Source: Fonsecaea monophora (taxonomy: Eukaryota > Ascomycota > Eurotiomycetes > Chaetothyriales > Herpotrichiellaceae). From it: a DNA stretch of 64,000 bases. Below the pieces are notes generated by a model, which saw nothing but the letters and a program-made list of their open reading frames with translations, made no database searches and had not been told where the DNA came from. The stretch is from the NCBI RefSeq assembly GCF_001642475.1, contig NW_019173955.1:62001-126000 (forward strand), read 5' to 3'. This document shows positions 1 to 11,316 of this stretch, one piece after another. The position numbers and the translations under genes were made by a program. How positions within the stretch are numbered: position 1 is the stretch's first letter; each line of letters begins with the position of its first letter.

Positions 1-471
1 CAGTTGAGAAGAATGAAGAAAGGAGCCAGCATCGTACGTCTAGACATAGTCTGAGCGGCTGCTTCTTCCCTACCGTCGCTGACACTGTTAATAGGTCTCG
101 GCAGCCAGTGTGGACGGCCAGATCGGCTGGCCCTTGCTCGGCGCGTATTGCGCAAGCAAGCATGCTGTCATCGGCTTGTCCAAGAGTGCGGCGAGGGAGA
201 ATCCCGACATCAGAGTCAACTGTGTCGCTCCCGGTGAGCAAGAGATTTTCCCCACGTAGTATATGTGCTGACATGATTTTGAACAGGGAACGTCGATACC
301 GGATTGGTGGACGGTGCTGAAGCCGAATCAAGTGAGGAAATCCAGCGACAGGTCCAGAAACGTTTCGCACAGCCAATTGAGATTGCGAATGTCGTGCTTT
401 TCCTGTTGAGCGAGGAGGCAAGCTTCGTTACCGGCGCCACCTGGAATGTTGACGGTGGCTGGGTGTGCTGA
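1..471 (+). CDS. Short-chain dehydrogenase/reductase, 3' part (5' end outside window)
   Basis: NAD(P)-dependent oxidoreductase of the classical SDR family; substrate unknown. Exons visible are 1-33, 95-233 and 287-471. Introns 34-94 and 234-286 have GT...AG ends and the three pieces total 357 nt in one frame, giving 119 C-terminal residues. Seen directly: the GASI / VSAAS stretch carrying the catalytic Ser region, the YCASKHA active-site motif (YxxxK), the IRVNCVAPG loop, and the C-terminal SFVTGATWNVDGGW motif that ends most SDRs. The Rossmann glycine motif lies upstream of the window. The gene runs tail to tail with the minus-strand Zn2Cys6 gene that ends at 608, with 136 bases between stops. 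Confidence 0.9.
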
Positions 472-607
472 TGGTAACATAATCATCAGTTCTGCTTCCT
501 GTCGGTGGAAGTCAGAGATAGCTGCCCTTGACGCGCGCCGCAAACGCTAGTTGCTTATGAATGTTCCAGAACCTGTGAATACTCTCATCGACGCGGAAGA
601 CGCGCGG

Positions 608-2978
608 TCATCCGAAAAGGGTCTCAAGCTTGCAGTCGATCATCACATCCATCCAATGATTTTGTAGAGTAGATAGGCTATCCGTCGCCTTCTGAGCCAT
701 GTCTCCCTCCATGTCATTATCAAATCTCTTCCAGACTTCATCCAACAGCTTTTCTGCCCGCTGAAAGATTTCTGAGAGACCCCAGCCCCCGGAAGTTACC
801 TCCATTCTTTGACGGAGGAAAGAGCGATGTCTCTCGACCGCCTGGCGTCGCATAGCTATCAACGCAAGCTGGTCGTCAAGGGTGAGGATGTCGGCTGCAT
901 CGGCCGACGAGGATTCAGGGTCGGGAAGTAAGTACCAGACACTACCACAGATGATGAGCACCAGCGTTTGGTGCATATTGGACTCGTGTCTGATGGGAAA
1001 GTCCTCTATCAGGCTCAGAATCACTCTCGCAAGCTCGTGCACCCGGCGCCATTGGTCTTTGAAATCGTCCACAGGTGTGTTCTCGAACGCACGTGTAACA
1101 GAAGTCGATGGGTCTCTTGTTGAAGGACTGGTCACCAACCAAGGGCGATGGGACAGCTCGGGGAAATTTCGGTGCAGCTCCAAGAGACTTGCTAACCTAT
1201 ACATCTGTGCAAAAGATCGCATTTGCTGCAGCACCTCCGGTCGGCTCTCGAGGCCCTGAACAATGTCTGTCGGTGGCAATGTATATTGAAGAGCGCTCAT
1301 TTCCAGAGACGCCGCGCGCTGTAGCACTCGGGACTTTAGTGAGGTGTATGCTTCATCAGTCCCCCATCCAAGGCCTGCCAGTTTGTCAAGAACCCTTCGC
1401 TGACGCAGGCAGATCCCGACCCGAGCCATGATGATGAAGACTGGGGTGCCAATACCGGTGCAATTGTTCGGAACGACCACCTCGGGGTTTTGAGAGAAGG
1501 GCAGGAGGTAATCGACCGCATCAAGTGGCTGGTCAATCACAAAGGCCAACAAAGCTTCCCAGTAGGCCATACTGCCAACCAGAAAAGACTGCTCCGGGTC
1601 GAGCTTCATTCGTGGCACCGAGTCATGCTGCACCCAATTTTCGATAGTTGTAAGCCAGTATTCAAACAACTTTCGTGCGCCGAGGAGGTGAGGAACCCCA
1701 ATGTCAGTTGAGTCGAGCCATGGCTGAGAGAGGAATCAGCATAACCTTGCCATATATTGAGTGTGTCGGAGGTATGGAGAGCTGCTCCAAGGCCGAGGTC
1801 GATACCCATCTTAGAGACAAAAGCAAGGGGGTGGAACCTACAGAAGAGTTTCCGAGTAGAATGGATGCCAAAAGAGCCTCTTGAAGCTGATCCTTCAGGC
1901 CTGCTCCTGCCGTCGGATTGGACTGGACCGTGTCGTTCATGGTAGACATTCGCGAGTCGAGAGCGGTTACAGCGTCAGACAGGTTCTTGACCGCAATAGA
2001 ATGGTAGTCGATGCATACCGGAAGCATATTGCGGTCTCCTTTGAAAAGATGGATTGCGCACATACTGGCCACGCATGAAGAGATCAATCGCGAAGTCTTC
2101 AGTCGCCGTCCGACGAACGCTCGGAATGGTGTAGCCGGATCATCCCATGTACTATGCAATTCGCAAATTTTGTCGAAATAATACTTCAGCAGCACTTCGG
2201 GGTCTTTGTATATCTGCCAATTCTGACTCGACCGTTGCTGGACAGGGTCTCTTGCGATGGTTGCTGGATTTGATGACAACGCAGAGTCACGGTCTCCACT
2301 TGCAGCCGAGCCTGTGCTGAGATTTGCCGAAGGAGTACTCACCGGTGGATGAATCCGGGCTTCGGTGTTCTCCTGAAGAACAGTATTGGAGACGGTGCTT
2401 TGGTCCAGAAACATTTGTCGTATATCCGGGCTGGCGAAATACAACTCCGGAGAAGGATCCGATTGCGGGGCGAAGCTCCCGTTTTGCAAGCTCAAGCCGC
2501 CTTGTGGAAAGTACGTATAGTCTGCGAGGGTCCGACAGCCCGGCGAAGATGGGGAGAGATTGGCCACTTCAGGCGCGCATTGCTCAGACTGGTCCTGAGG
2601 CGACTGACCAACTTCTTGGGCCCGGTGTTGGAATTCAGGGCAGGGCCGCGTCTCTTCTGCGGGCTCTTCTGTAGGTTCTGCTGCGGGCTCTACTGCCGCC
2701 GCTTTGGACGCGAAGACCTCGTGCTTTTTGGACCAGCGGATTTCCTGTATGTAGCCTGGACACGCAATGCCACGTCGCTGACATTGTCGACAGCTCGGCC
2801 TTTTCTCGTCGCATTTCAGTTTCTGTCCTACGGTTAGCACTTGGACACGACAGGAACGACAGAAGACTTACCCCTTGCCTACATTTGGCGCACCCATCTA
2901 GCGATAAAACGGATTAGCACCTCTAGTGTCACCACAGCTCGAATGAGACTCACGTCGCGATCGACTATGCTTTGGCAT
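608..2978 (-). CDS. Zn2Cys6 fungal transcription factor
   Basis: Four exons: 2978-2954, 2897-2872, 2822-1842 and 1723-608, 715 residues. The binuclear zinc cluster is split by the first two introns and reads C11-x2-C14-x6-C21-x6-C28-x2-C31-x6-C38 after splicing, with basic residues between. A low-complexity Glu/Pro/Ser linker follows, then a long helical regulatory region of the fungal-specific TF type containing the SILLGNSS / VPHLLGARKLFEYW segment. Intron 3 (1724-1841, 118 nt) has a GTAGGT donor and a GCTGAT branch point before TCCTCTCTCAG. Without it the gene looks like two separate ORFs (608-1669 and 1704-2840). Nuclear DNA-binding regulator; target unknown. The SDR next door is a candidate target by proximity only. 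Confidence 0.9.
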
Positions 2979-3835
2979 GGTTGGAATTCGAGGCGGTATG
3001 AAGGAGTCACGCGTAACGTTGATGTATTCCATCTGTAAAAGAACGTCTTCGTCGTGCAGTCCACCGTTATCGAGCAAAATTGAGTCGATGAATGTTGAAA
3101 TCAACAGGGTCCTGTAGAAAGTCGGACTACTATCGGATAATAATTGATCCGGTCGAGGGGCCAGCGTGACTAGTCATTACATCACCTTGGCGGGCGTGCC
3201 AGTTTACTCCGCACTGTCCATTCTCTCCAATGGACGATAAACGAGGAGAAATAGAAGGTTTGAGGCACGACTAACACTCTATTCTCTGTCTGAAGCAAAA
3301 GGCTTAATTGATCTGTTACTGTTGCTTGAAGAGTGTCAAAACAACTGCCAGCACCACCACCACCATCAAATGCCTTGCATAGTCATGTGACTGCGCCAAC
3401 TCAACCACCTCTCCAGCCCATTACAATAGTAGAGGATAAGTTAGCGGATCAAGACGCAGGTGGAAGGGTAGAGAGGCAACAATCAACTCAACCTTCGCCT
3501 TATGGAGGTAGCGTCCGCACGGTCTACTGCAGGGTAGACGCAAGCCTAGACCGAGACTCTGACCATCTTCCGATTGCCGTAGCTATCGACTGGAGCTGGC
3601 AACCCGCCACTCCATGAAGGGAGCGGTTGTGATCCAAGACAAGCCTATCACTACTTCAGTAAAGAGTTGAGGCGCGACTCCCTTGAAGGTGGTGCCGCCC
3701 GTCGCTGACAAGACTTCTCTTAAGCAAGCCATATCTCTTCTCTCTTCCCTCCTCGGTCGCGTACTTGCCCAAAGTTACAGAGGCAAGTCCGCCAAAGGTG
3801 TCGATTAGGCTCTCATTGAGGGGGCCGCTTGAAGC
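2979..3835. other. Intergenic spacer
   Basis: Promoter side of the minus-strand Zn2Cys6 gene and 3' side of the next minus-strand gene. It holds a short CAC trinucleotide run at 3352-3366. The open stretch 3333-3617 has no ATG start and no recognisable domain. Nothing else seen. Confidence 0.6.
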
Positions 3836-4865
3836 TCATCTCGTCGAGGTCGTCCTTGATTTATCCGTAAACGGCGGTATTCTCCTTTCAACGTAAACAG
3901 GTCCTCTTTTGTTGTCAGAACTGCTCTCAGGGTCACCTCTTGATACAGACCCGTTCCAATACTCATAGGCGTCTGATCCATATCGATCTAATGCGGGACG
4001 ATTTGCTGCCTTGTGCATATAAGCTATGCTCTCTTGATGATATCTTTCCCATCGTCCGTCAAAGTCATCCTCGTCCAGGTCCTGGACTCTCTCTGTTCGT
4101 GGAGATATTTGGGGTCTTTCAGTACGACGATTTGCTGCCTTACGCATATAATCTCGGCTGTTGCGATGATGTATTTTCCATCTTTCGTCGTCCAGGTCCT
4201 GGACTCTCTCTGTTCGTGGAGATATTCTGGATTTTTCTGCAGGACGATCGAAGTAAGAGGCTGTCTTCGATTGCGGGAATTCCACAGAGGGCTGGATCAC
4301 CATATAGTCCATGTCGCTATTCGTGTCCTCAAAGTTCGCGGGCCTTCTGGTTTGAGCTTCCTCGTTGCCTTTTATGCTGCTCTTCTCTCTTTCCATTTCC
4401 CTCAATTTGTCTTCAAGCTCCGCTATCTTCTTCTGCGAGGCGGCGTACTTCTCTGCGATTGAATTCGTATACCGGGCATCTGGAGAGTTCGCCGTTGGTC
4501 CATATGTAGTCGTCGCATGTTCCGAGGGCTCGTGGCTGCGTAAGGCCTCTCCAGGGTTAGCCGACTTGGTTCTACTGCCGCTACTTTGCCGTCCCAGATC
4601 TTCGCTGAAAGGGATGTGTCCCGGGTTTCTAGAAGCATTGCTGATATCCCCGTTTACATGGTTGGTTTCGTCCGCCAATGTCGTCCACTGGTCGAGTAGA
4701 TCCTTCAATAGGTTGACAGAATTCTGCATCACCAGAGCTCGCTCCTCGGATGAAGTCTTAGCTTGTCCCAATGACTCGTGTTTATACTACTCCCGAAAAA
4801 AGTCCAACTGACCGTTCACTGTCTTTGTAGTTGTACTCGTACCCCTGAGGCCTTTTTGTCATCAT
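3836..4865 (-). CDS. Hypothetical coiled-coil protein with duplicated 39-residue unit
   Basis: Function not recognised. The main open frame runs from about 4786 down to the stop at 3836 (about 310 residues) but has no ATG. A plausible first exon starts at ATG 4865 or 4862 (MTKRPQGYEYNYKD...) and must be joined by a short intron in about 4760-4820 whose ends I could not settle. Seen in the protein: an N-terminal helical segment, a Ser/Glu-rich linker, a charged coiled coil (KKIAELEDKLREMEREK), then two copies of a unit starting ISPRTERVQDLD and ending KAANR. At DNA level the copies are 117 nt apart (4073 and 4190), an in-frame tandem duplication. No enzymatic motif. Likely lineage-specific. 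Confidence 0.55.
4073..4226. repeat. In-frame tandem duplication, 117-nt period
   Basis: A block of about 37 nt beginning at 4073 recurs almost exactly at 4190, and the flanking sequence is diverged but alignable. The unit encodes 39 residues of the coiled-coil protein, so copy number can change without breaking the frame. Confidence 0.8.
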
Positions 4866-4956
4866 ATGTAGTACATTTAGGATCCCCCGCTATGAGTCCA
4901 TAACCTGAGCCATCTCACCACACCACACCCAGAAAAAGGGGGTTCCCAAGTCATGA

Positions 4957-7471
4957 TCACCAAAAAGAAACATCGGCAAGGAACTCATCATCATCATTGA
5001 TATTATTGTTGTTGTTGAACCCCCATTCCATGGCGCCCGTGTCTCCAAAATCAAACATTCCATCTGGAGTCTGGCACGACAAGCGACCATGGGTTAGTGT
5101 AGCCCTTTTGCGATTATACTTTCTCAGATTGAGGAGAGAAAGAAAAAAAAAACAGAACTTACCATGAACGCACACTCGTCAAGAGCTTCGAATCCCACAG
5201 TCGACACACCCAAGGAGGAGGTCAGATCACGTCCGTCGCCATTCCCGTTCCCGTTTGCATTCGTGTTCGTGTTCGTGTCCTTGTTGCCAACACCAGCCTG
5301 CTCCTCCAATACGGCAATAGACTCCCTCATGGCCTCTTCTGCTCTCTGCAGCAAAAACCTCGGAATGTCGTCCTTGTCCATCCCACGCATCAACGCGTCG
5401 ACTTGTGCGGCGATCAAGCATGAAAACACGTATCCCTTGATGTTCGTCTCGCCGATCTGCATGCCGTGGTGACACCAGGTCTTTGCCTCCTGCACGACAG
5501 GCAACAGGTCGGGTCGTAGAGGTGTGAATCCCATCCCTACGCCGTCTTGTTCTTCAAGTTGTGCGCAAAGTTCTGCGGCGACGAGACAGGAGGCTTGGAA
5601 AAGTCCGCTGCGGTAGACTGGGTAGAAGCCGTATCCGGGGCCACCGCAGGCCGTGGAACCTGGTGAGGGTGTGTTGACGTTGAGAGTGGCGGTGACGCCA
5701 CTTGCACCTGCACCCACTTGCTCAGAAGACGATCGGTACGCCACGTACCACATCTTCAACGACGACTCGAGCACGACTTTCCGAGTATATGCGTACGTGG
5801 CTTCGTGCATGGATTGTTCAAAAAACGGAATGTGAACGGTCAATAGGTACCGGTTCATCATGAGGTCTGTGGTCATGAGTTCAAAGGTGTTGGGTCCTGG
5901 CCGCCCGAATCCATCTGACGAGGTCGACGACGACGATGACAACATGTTTTGCAATGTTCGAGTGAGTGTCTTGTATGCCGTTCTCATCTCCCCGTCAAGT
6001 TGGAGCACGTGCTCATATCGTCCGTTGACTCTGAGATCATTCAAGAACTTCACGACGGCCAGACGCACCGCCAACGATTTCCGAAGAGCAATAGCCGTCG
6101 ACACTTGGGTATACACGTTCTCGGGTTTTACCGCGGGGGATTTCTCCTCCAGCTGGACATCGTCGAGATTACTCGGTGGCTTTGTGTCGAAGTCGTCCAT
6201 GGACACAAGCACAGGACCACCAGAGGCCATGCTTGCCTGCAGACAGATCTCAAGGACCGTGTTCCATAACCGTCGGCGCATCTCTGTAGCGAACACCGTC
6301 GACCCGACTGGACTAGGGTGGTCGCGATTCAAGCCCATGTAGATGGCTCGTCTGTACAGCTCACCCGCAGAGATCCACGTCAAGTCTCCGCAGACGTCGA
6401 CGAGCTCTCGTGCCACGATCAGCAACACGTTGATTTGCAAAGACTGCACGTTCAGCCTGATTTTGGAGTTCGGTGTGTTCAGCCACGTCTGGGCCTCGTA
6501 GACCCATCGCATGGCGGACGTACGAAGACTAAAGGTCTCGTCGTACGTGGCGCCAATTGCAAGGATCAACTTCAATTGAACCATGAAGGCGGTGTCGCGA
6601 CGCCCGCCCTGGGGCAGAGTCCAGAGTGCTTCGACGTGCTTTCTGAACGTGGGGATGTGGATGATTCTATACACGGATTCGATTGTGCGGAGATAATTGT
6701 CGATGAAGTGTTCGACAACGTCTCTGGCCGGTAGATCGTCACTAAGTGGTGTCGGCCATACCGGCATTCGTGCCGATTTGATCACTTTCGCCAACGCTTT
6801 ACACCGTCGCATGCCGGCTGGAATCACTGTGGGTTCTTTGCGCATGCGGGACTCGATGAGATGGAGAATGCCTCCAAACTGGCGTATGGGAAGGTCAGAA
6901 TAAAGATAGCAACAGCAAGAAAGACGGAACGCAACGCAACGTAACATACCATGGAAACACCATTCATCCAGTGACTCTGGCCGAATTGGCGTGACTTATG
7001 GAATACTGTGCGTCCGGATATTCGAGGTTCGCCGAAAAAGTCCTGTCTACATTGTGCAGGGTCAGGCAGTTCTAGGGTCAACGGAGCAGGTGAAATGTCC
7101 TGGCTCTGGTCTGAGGTCATAGGAGGACGTCCTATCATCAAAGTATCGATGGGGATGTTTGTCGACAATGGAGTCCCAGTGTCATGTGGAGCTGTGGCGG
7201 CGCTGCTTGTTATGCTTGAGGTTTTCCCCGTTGATCCCGGAGATGTTTGTCCATCAGAGGCGGCGGGTTCCTCGGTATGGGGACGCTGTCTCAGAGGAGG
7301 GAAATCTTCGTAAATGCAGACGGCATCTCTCGAACGGGTGCAATTGTTGCATGGATGTTCTCGGTTGCATCGGATTTTGCGTTTCCTGCAGACTGTGCAT
7401 GAGACTGCTGGTCTTCTTCTTCGGCGACGTTCGGGCTCGGACATTTGCTGACCAAGCGTGGTAATGGCCAT
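4957..7471 (-). CDS. Zn2Cys6 fungal transcription factor with fungal_trans domain
   Basis: Three exons: 7471-6950, 6878-5163 and 5070-4957, 783 residues, all phase 0. The N-terminus has a poly-Arg stretch followed by the zinc cluster C25-x2-C28-x6-C35-x5-C41-x2-C44-x7-C52. A Ser/Thr/Pro linker leads to a long middle homology region (about residues 200-560) of the fungal-specific TF domain, including EMRRRLWNTVLEICLQ. Near the C-terminus is an Asn/Thr/Gly run encoded by a hexanucleotide repeat around 5240-5285. The last exon gives MTPDGMFDFGDTGAMEWGF and an Asn/Asp tail, an acidic and aromatic ending like an activation domain. Divergent from the MFS transporter starting near 8091, 619 bases apart, so it may regulate it. 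Confidence 0.9.
5238..5286. repeat. Hexanucleotide repeat inside coding exon
   Basis: Alternating GTTCGT / GTTCCC-type units encode an alternating Asn/Thr/Gly run near the C-terminus of the minus-strand Zn2Cys6 protein. In-frame and probably length-variable. Confidence 0.7.
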
Positions 7472-8090
7472 GGCGGATTTTCCCTGGCAAGGTTGCAGCC
7501 AAAGGGTTCTTCGCCGTGCATCTCAGATGAGCAGTGCAAGATGAAGTGGAAGAGTCGCCGATAGTGATATTCGAGTCGGTCCGGATATAATTCTGCGCTT
7601 AATGTATGAATGCTTCACAATATGCCGATTCTTCTAACGGCGCGCTCCTGGCCACTCCTTGGGTGAGACCGTTGTTTGCATTGACCTGCTGTCTCGCCAG
7701 ATCGTATATGCCAACGGGCTGTTGACTGAGAGTACAGCTACTGGCACAATCGGGGATGGTGTCTGCATTATTTGACACAAACATAATCACAAACATAATC
7801 CCTGGCGCAGACTAATGAGGTATATTAGCGGTGGTTGCGCTTGTACTTCGACGTAATCCGAGATGTGGATTTGCCTGTGTCCACCGTTGCACCAATCACC
7901 AGTCTCATTCGAGGTCCCAAAGAGTAAGTCTCTCTCCCCGGAGATATCAAAGGGATCCAGTCCAGGCCGACTCCGAAGACAATGGTGCCGGAAAATGCAA
8001 GCAAGCAGTTCTCGTATATAACTAAACCCCCTTGCATCTGAAATCATGTCGAGTGTGACACAATCCAAGTAACAATACCTCTCTTTGCAG
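7472..8090. other. Divergent promoter region
   Basis: Shared upstream region of the Zn2Cys6 gene (minus) and the MFS gene (plus). A pyrimidine-rich tract ending TTTGCAG directly precedes ATG 8091 and looks like a splice acceptor, so a 5'-UTR intron is possible. Open stretches here have no coding support. Confidence 0.5.
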
Positions 8091-9541
8091 ATGACCATTC
8101 CAGTTTCCAGAACCGAACACACGACGAAGGTTGGTGTCCATATACCTAGACCTCCCACTATGGAGACTCGAGAAGAAGAAACAACCCAGACGCCACCAGC
8201 CGTCGAAGAGAAAGAGAAAATACCTTCCCCTGATCCCGAGCTGGGACAAGAACGGATCCAGAGTGGTGACTCGACGAAACCTGATTTCGACCCTCCGCCT
8301 GACGGTGGACTTCGGGCCTGGCTTGTGACAGTCGGCGCAGCCTGCATTACTTTCTCGGCATTGGGATTCACCAACGCGTTTGGCGTTTTCGAAGAATTCT
8401 ATTTGTCACATCAATTGACAGAAAAATCACCAGACGACATTGCTTGGATTGGATCAATAGCAGCCTTCCTCCAATTTGCCGTAGGAGCCGTTGCTGGGCC
8501 TGTCTTCGATCGATATGGGATCTGGGTATGTCTCGGTCTTTCTGCTCTGGCGTCGAGTGGCAGACTAACGTTTGCAAGTAGATCCTCCGTCCAGCCATAG
8601 TGACATTCGTGTTTGCTTTGATGATGGTCAGCATCTGCAAGGAATATTGGCAATTCATGCTGGCTCAAGGCATCCTACTTGGATTTGCCTTGGGATTCCT
8701 GACTTTCCCACCATTGGGAGCCTTGTCCCAATACTTCGATAAAAAGCGAGGCGCTGCGTTCGGTCTGGCAATATCTGGGTCATCGATTGGAGGCATCGTT
8801 TTCCCGATTGCTTTGTCCAAGATGCTCAATAATTCTTCCCTGGGGTTCGGCTGGTCAGTGCGCATCATGGCATTTGTGCTGCTCCCATTAATGGCATTTG
8901 CTTGCATATTTGTCAAACCTCGCCTCCCTCCGCGGACGACGACCTTCTTCATCTGGAAGGCTTTTCAAGAAGCTAATTTCGTGCTGCTGATAGCGGCCCT
9001 CTTCTTCATATTCATGGGCATGTGGATGCCGCTTTTCTACCTGCCATCATATGCAGTTTCACAAGGCATGGATCCAACTTTGGCATCCTACCTCCTTGCA
9101 ATCCTCAACGGAGCTTCAACGTTTGGTCGAATCGTTCCAGGCATACTCGCAGACAAACTTGGGAGGCTGAACGTGTTTGCAGCAGGCGCCCTCTCAACAG
9201 GTGTCTTGATCTTCTGCCTCACAAAGGCCGACACTACTGCAGGTTTGGTGGTGTATGCGGTCTTCGTCGGCTTTGCCTCGGGGACCATCATTTCGGGAGC
9301 GACGGCAGCCTTCACCCTTTGTACAGGAAGTCCTCAGGAGGCGGGAACTTACATGGGTCAAGGTTTGGCTATAGGATCACTGGCATCTTTGATTGGTCCT
9401 CCAGTCAACGGTGCTCTTGTCAAGCACTATGGAGGATATTGGGAGGCGTCAATCTTCAGTGGTGTCATGTGTCTGATCGGTGGTTTCATTGCATTTGCCA
9501 GCAAGGCTGCAACCTCAAAAGGAATCATGGGGAAAGTGTGA
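8091..9541 (+). CDS. MFS monocarboxylate-type transporter
   Basis: Two exons, 8091-8525 and 8582-9541, 464 residues; the intron is 56 nt with a GTATGT donor and CTAAC branch point. A polar Glu/Pro N-terminal tail leads into DPPPDGGLRAW at the first membrane helix, the hallmark of fungal monocarboxylate-transporter-like MFS proteins (MCT/MCH group). Helices follow in a 6+6 arrangement, with GPVFDRYG in the 2-3 loop. Expected in the plasma membrane; monocarboxylate or other small-acid substrate by family, not proven. The start is uncertain: ATG 8091 is used, ATG 8161 is also in frame, and an acceptor-like TTTGCAG sits before 8091. Divergently paired with a Zn2Cys6 factor. Confidence 0.88.
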
Positions 9542-10581
9542 CCATGCTCAGGACTGTGTGTATCGAAATTCTTTTTGTTTTTTCCTTCTTTGGATGAAGG
9601 CCTCTCCACTCTTGGTTTTGATGCAGTGGTGGTGGCAGTTTGCCGTAACATTTTTAATACGCAAGTGTGGATATCGAAGTCCATATTTTCATGTAGAGTG
9701 GATAAGCACAAAATTATAGAGCACTTTGATCGCGACCATTCTCTGTCAAGAGTATTCATCTGAGTTGATTCGATCGGCAAGAAAAGGCAAACGAGGTGTC
9801 TCGTGGTTATAAGAGTCAGGATGGTCCGTAATAATGCCAACGTTCAAGTGTGATAATTGGTAACGTGCTCCGTTTCTTTCAACCGTAGGCTTCTTCGTGG
9901 GTCGACGTAAGTCCATGGCACGCACATGAGAACAATTGGGCTCTGCATCTGCCCGTCTTCGGTAGTTTCTTAGTATGCCTGGCGCGTATCTTACTCGGGC
10001 TCCTAGACTGGCTTCTTCAACGACAGGCTGCTGGAAATATTAGCAATAAAAGTCTGGGAATTCATCAAAAGTCCAATGTATAGAACAAACACAAACCATC
10101 CCGGCCCCTGGGCGGTTCAAAGGCTTCAATTGTAACTCTCTGTCCTTTTTACTTGGATACGAACAAAGTTCATGGATGTATCACCACGGCAATGTATGTA
10201 TGTATTGCCATGTCGAATTTCAATGTCAACGACGATACCACATGCACTTCAATAGTACAATGAGAGCTCGAGCATGATGATAGATGGAAGATCTTTTGCT
10301 TGCCTTGTACTCCCCTACACGCACTCAATTGTCCTCCCTTTTTTTTGGTATCGTTTCGTCAAGCCTGAACTCCTTTTCTGAGAAACAGGTATCACTCCTA
10401 AGTGATTGAATACTGGTTACATAGTTGTCCGTGTACCCCCTCTCCTTCGTGGATACATCCGTCGAGCCCTATCCTGCCTTGTCAATGAGTACACAGTCCC
10501 TGTGACCGCCTGGCCACCTGGCCGTCCATGAATTCACCCGGATATCTCCATCACCACCGATCAAATGTTCGCCCCGAAACC
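9542..10581. other. Intergenic, convergent 3' regions
   Basis: Lies between the 3' ends of the MFS gene (plus) and the LITAF gene (minus), so mostly 3' UTR. A GTAT run occurs near 10194-10208 and a T tract at 10339-10346. No gene seen. Confidence 0.55.
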
Positions 10582-11316
10582 TCAACCGTGCATGTGGACC
10601 TCGACCACACCGCTCTTGTGCCATGTGGCCAACAACACGCCGCAGCTCCCACAGCGGTGTTGGACGTCCTTGAGCGAGTTCATCAGGTAGGGAATGAAGC
10701 AGAGGAGACCGGTCAGGCAGCAAGCGACGCCGGCCCAGACACTATGTAAGATTCAGCTTGTTGGCTTTGTCTTTACAAGGGAAGTGTAGGAACGTGGTGT
10801 CCGCTGGAAGATGAAAGGTAGAGGGTACGATAAACTTACTGCGTGGTGTTGCCTGTGTGGTAACTGACGTTGGTCATGGCCCGTTGGCCGCAGGCGGGAC
10901 AGTCGACCGGCGCAGGCGACATGCCGAGATTGGGAACGGCTACGGCCTGGCGGAACTGGCCTGATGCAGAGCGATAGCCGGCCTGCTGGGGCGCTGGGAA
11001 AACTTTCTCGGTGTACTCTTGCTGCGGCGTCTGTTGCAGTACAGGAGTCGGAGCCATTACTTGGGCGGCGCCAGTAGGCTGTGGTGACTGTTGGAATCGA
11101 AGATCTCTGCACATGATTCATTAGCATGAGTTTCGAGCAGATCCGTGGGACCGAGGTAGGTACTTACGCCGGCATCAAAACTTCGGTGGCCTGGCTTTCC
11201 ACTGTTGGGGGGCTTCTTGTTAGACTGCGTGTTCTATACCTGTATATGGATGTCACGGGCGACAGCGGGGGTATGTACTTACCACCATGAGAGGGCTTTT
11301 CAAAGGCAGGATTCAT
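10582..11316 (-). CDS. LITAF-domain (LPS-induced TNF-alpha factor-like) protein
   Basis: Four exons: 11316-11283, 11201-11168, 11106-10840 and 10741-10582, total 495 nt, 164 residues. The two first exons are only 34 nt each. After a Gln/Pro-rich N-terminal half comes the LITAF-like zinc ribbon: the first knuckle CPACGQRA, a hydrophobic, membrane-inserting stretch (VWAGVACCLTGLLCFIPYLM), and the second knuckle HRCGSCGVLLAT. LITAF proteins are monotopic membrane proteins of endosome or plasma membrane that bind zinc; the fungal role is little known. All three introns have GTAAGT donors. Upstream it faces an unusually long spacer toward the ZZ-finger gene. Confidence 0.9.

Noticed and set aside
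3333..3617. 94-codon plus-strand frame with Pro repeats
   Set aside because: Begins at a non-ATG codon, consists of low-complexity sequence and has no homologous motif or splice context.
7787..8374. 195-codon minus-strand frame
   Set aside because: Overlaps the first exon of the MFS transporter in antisense and has no domain.
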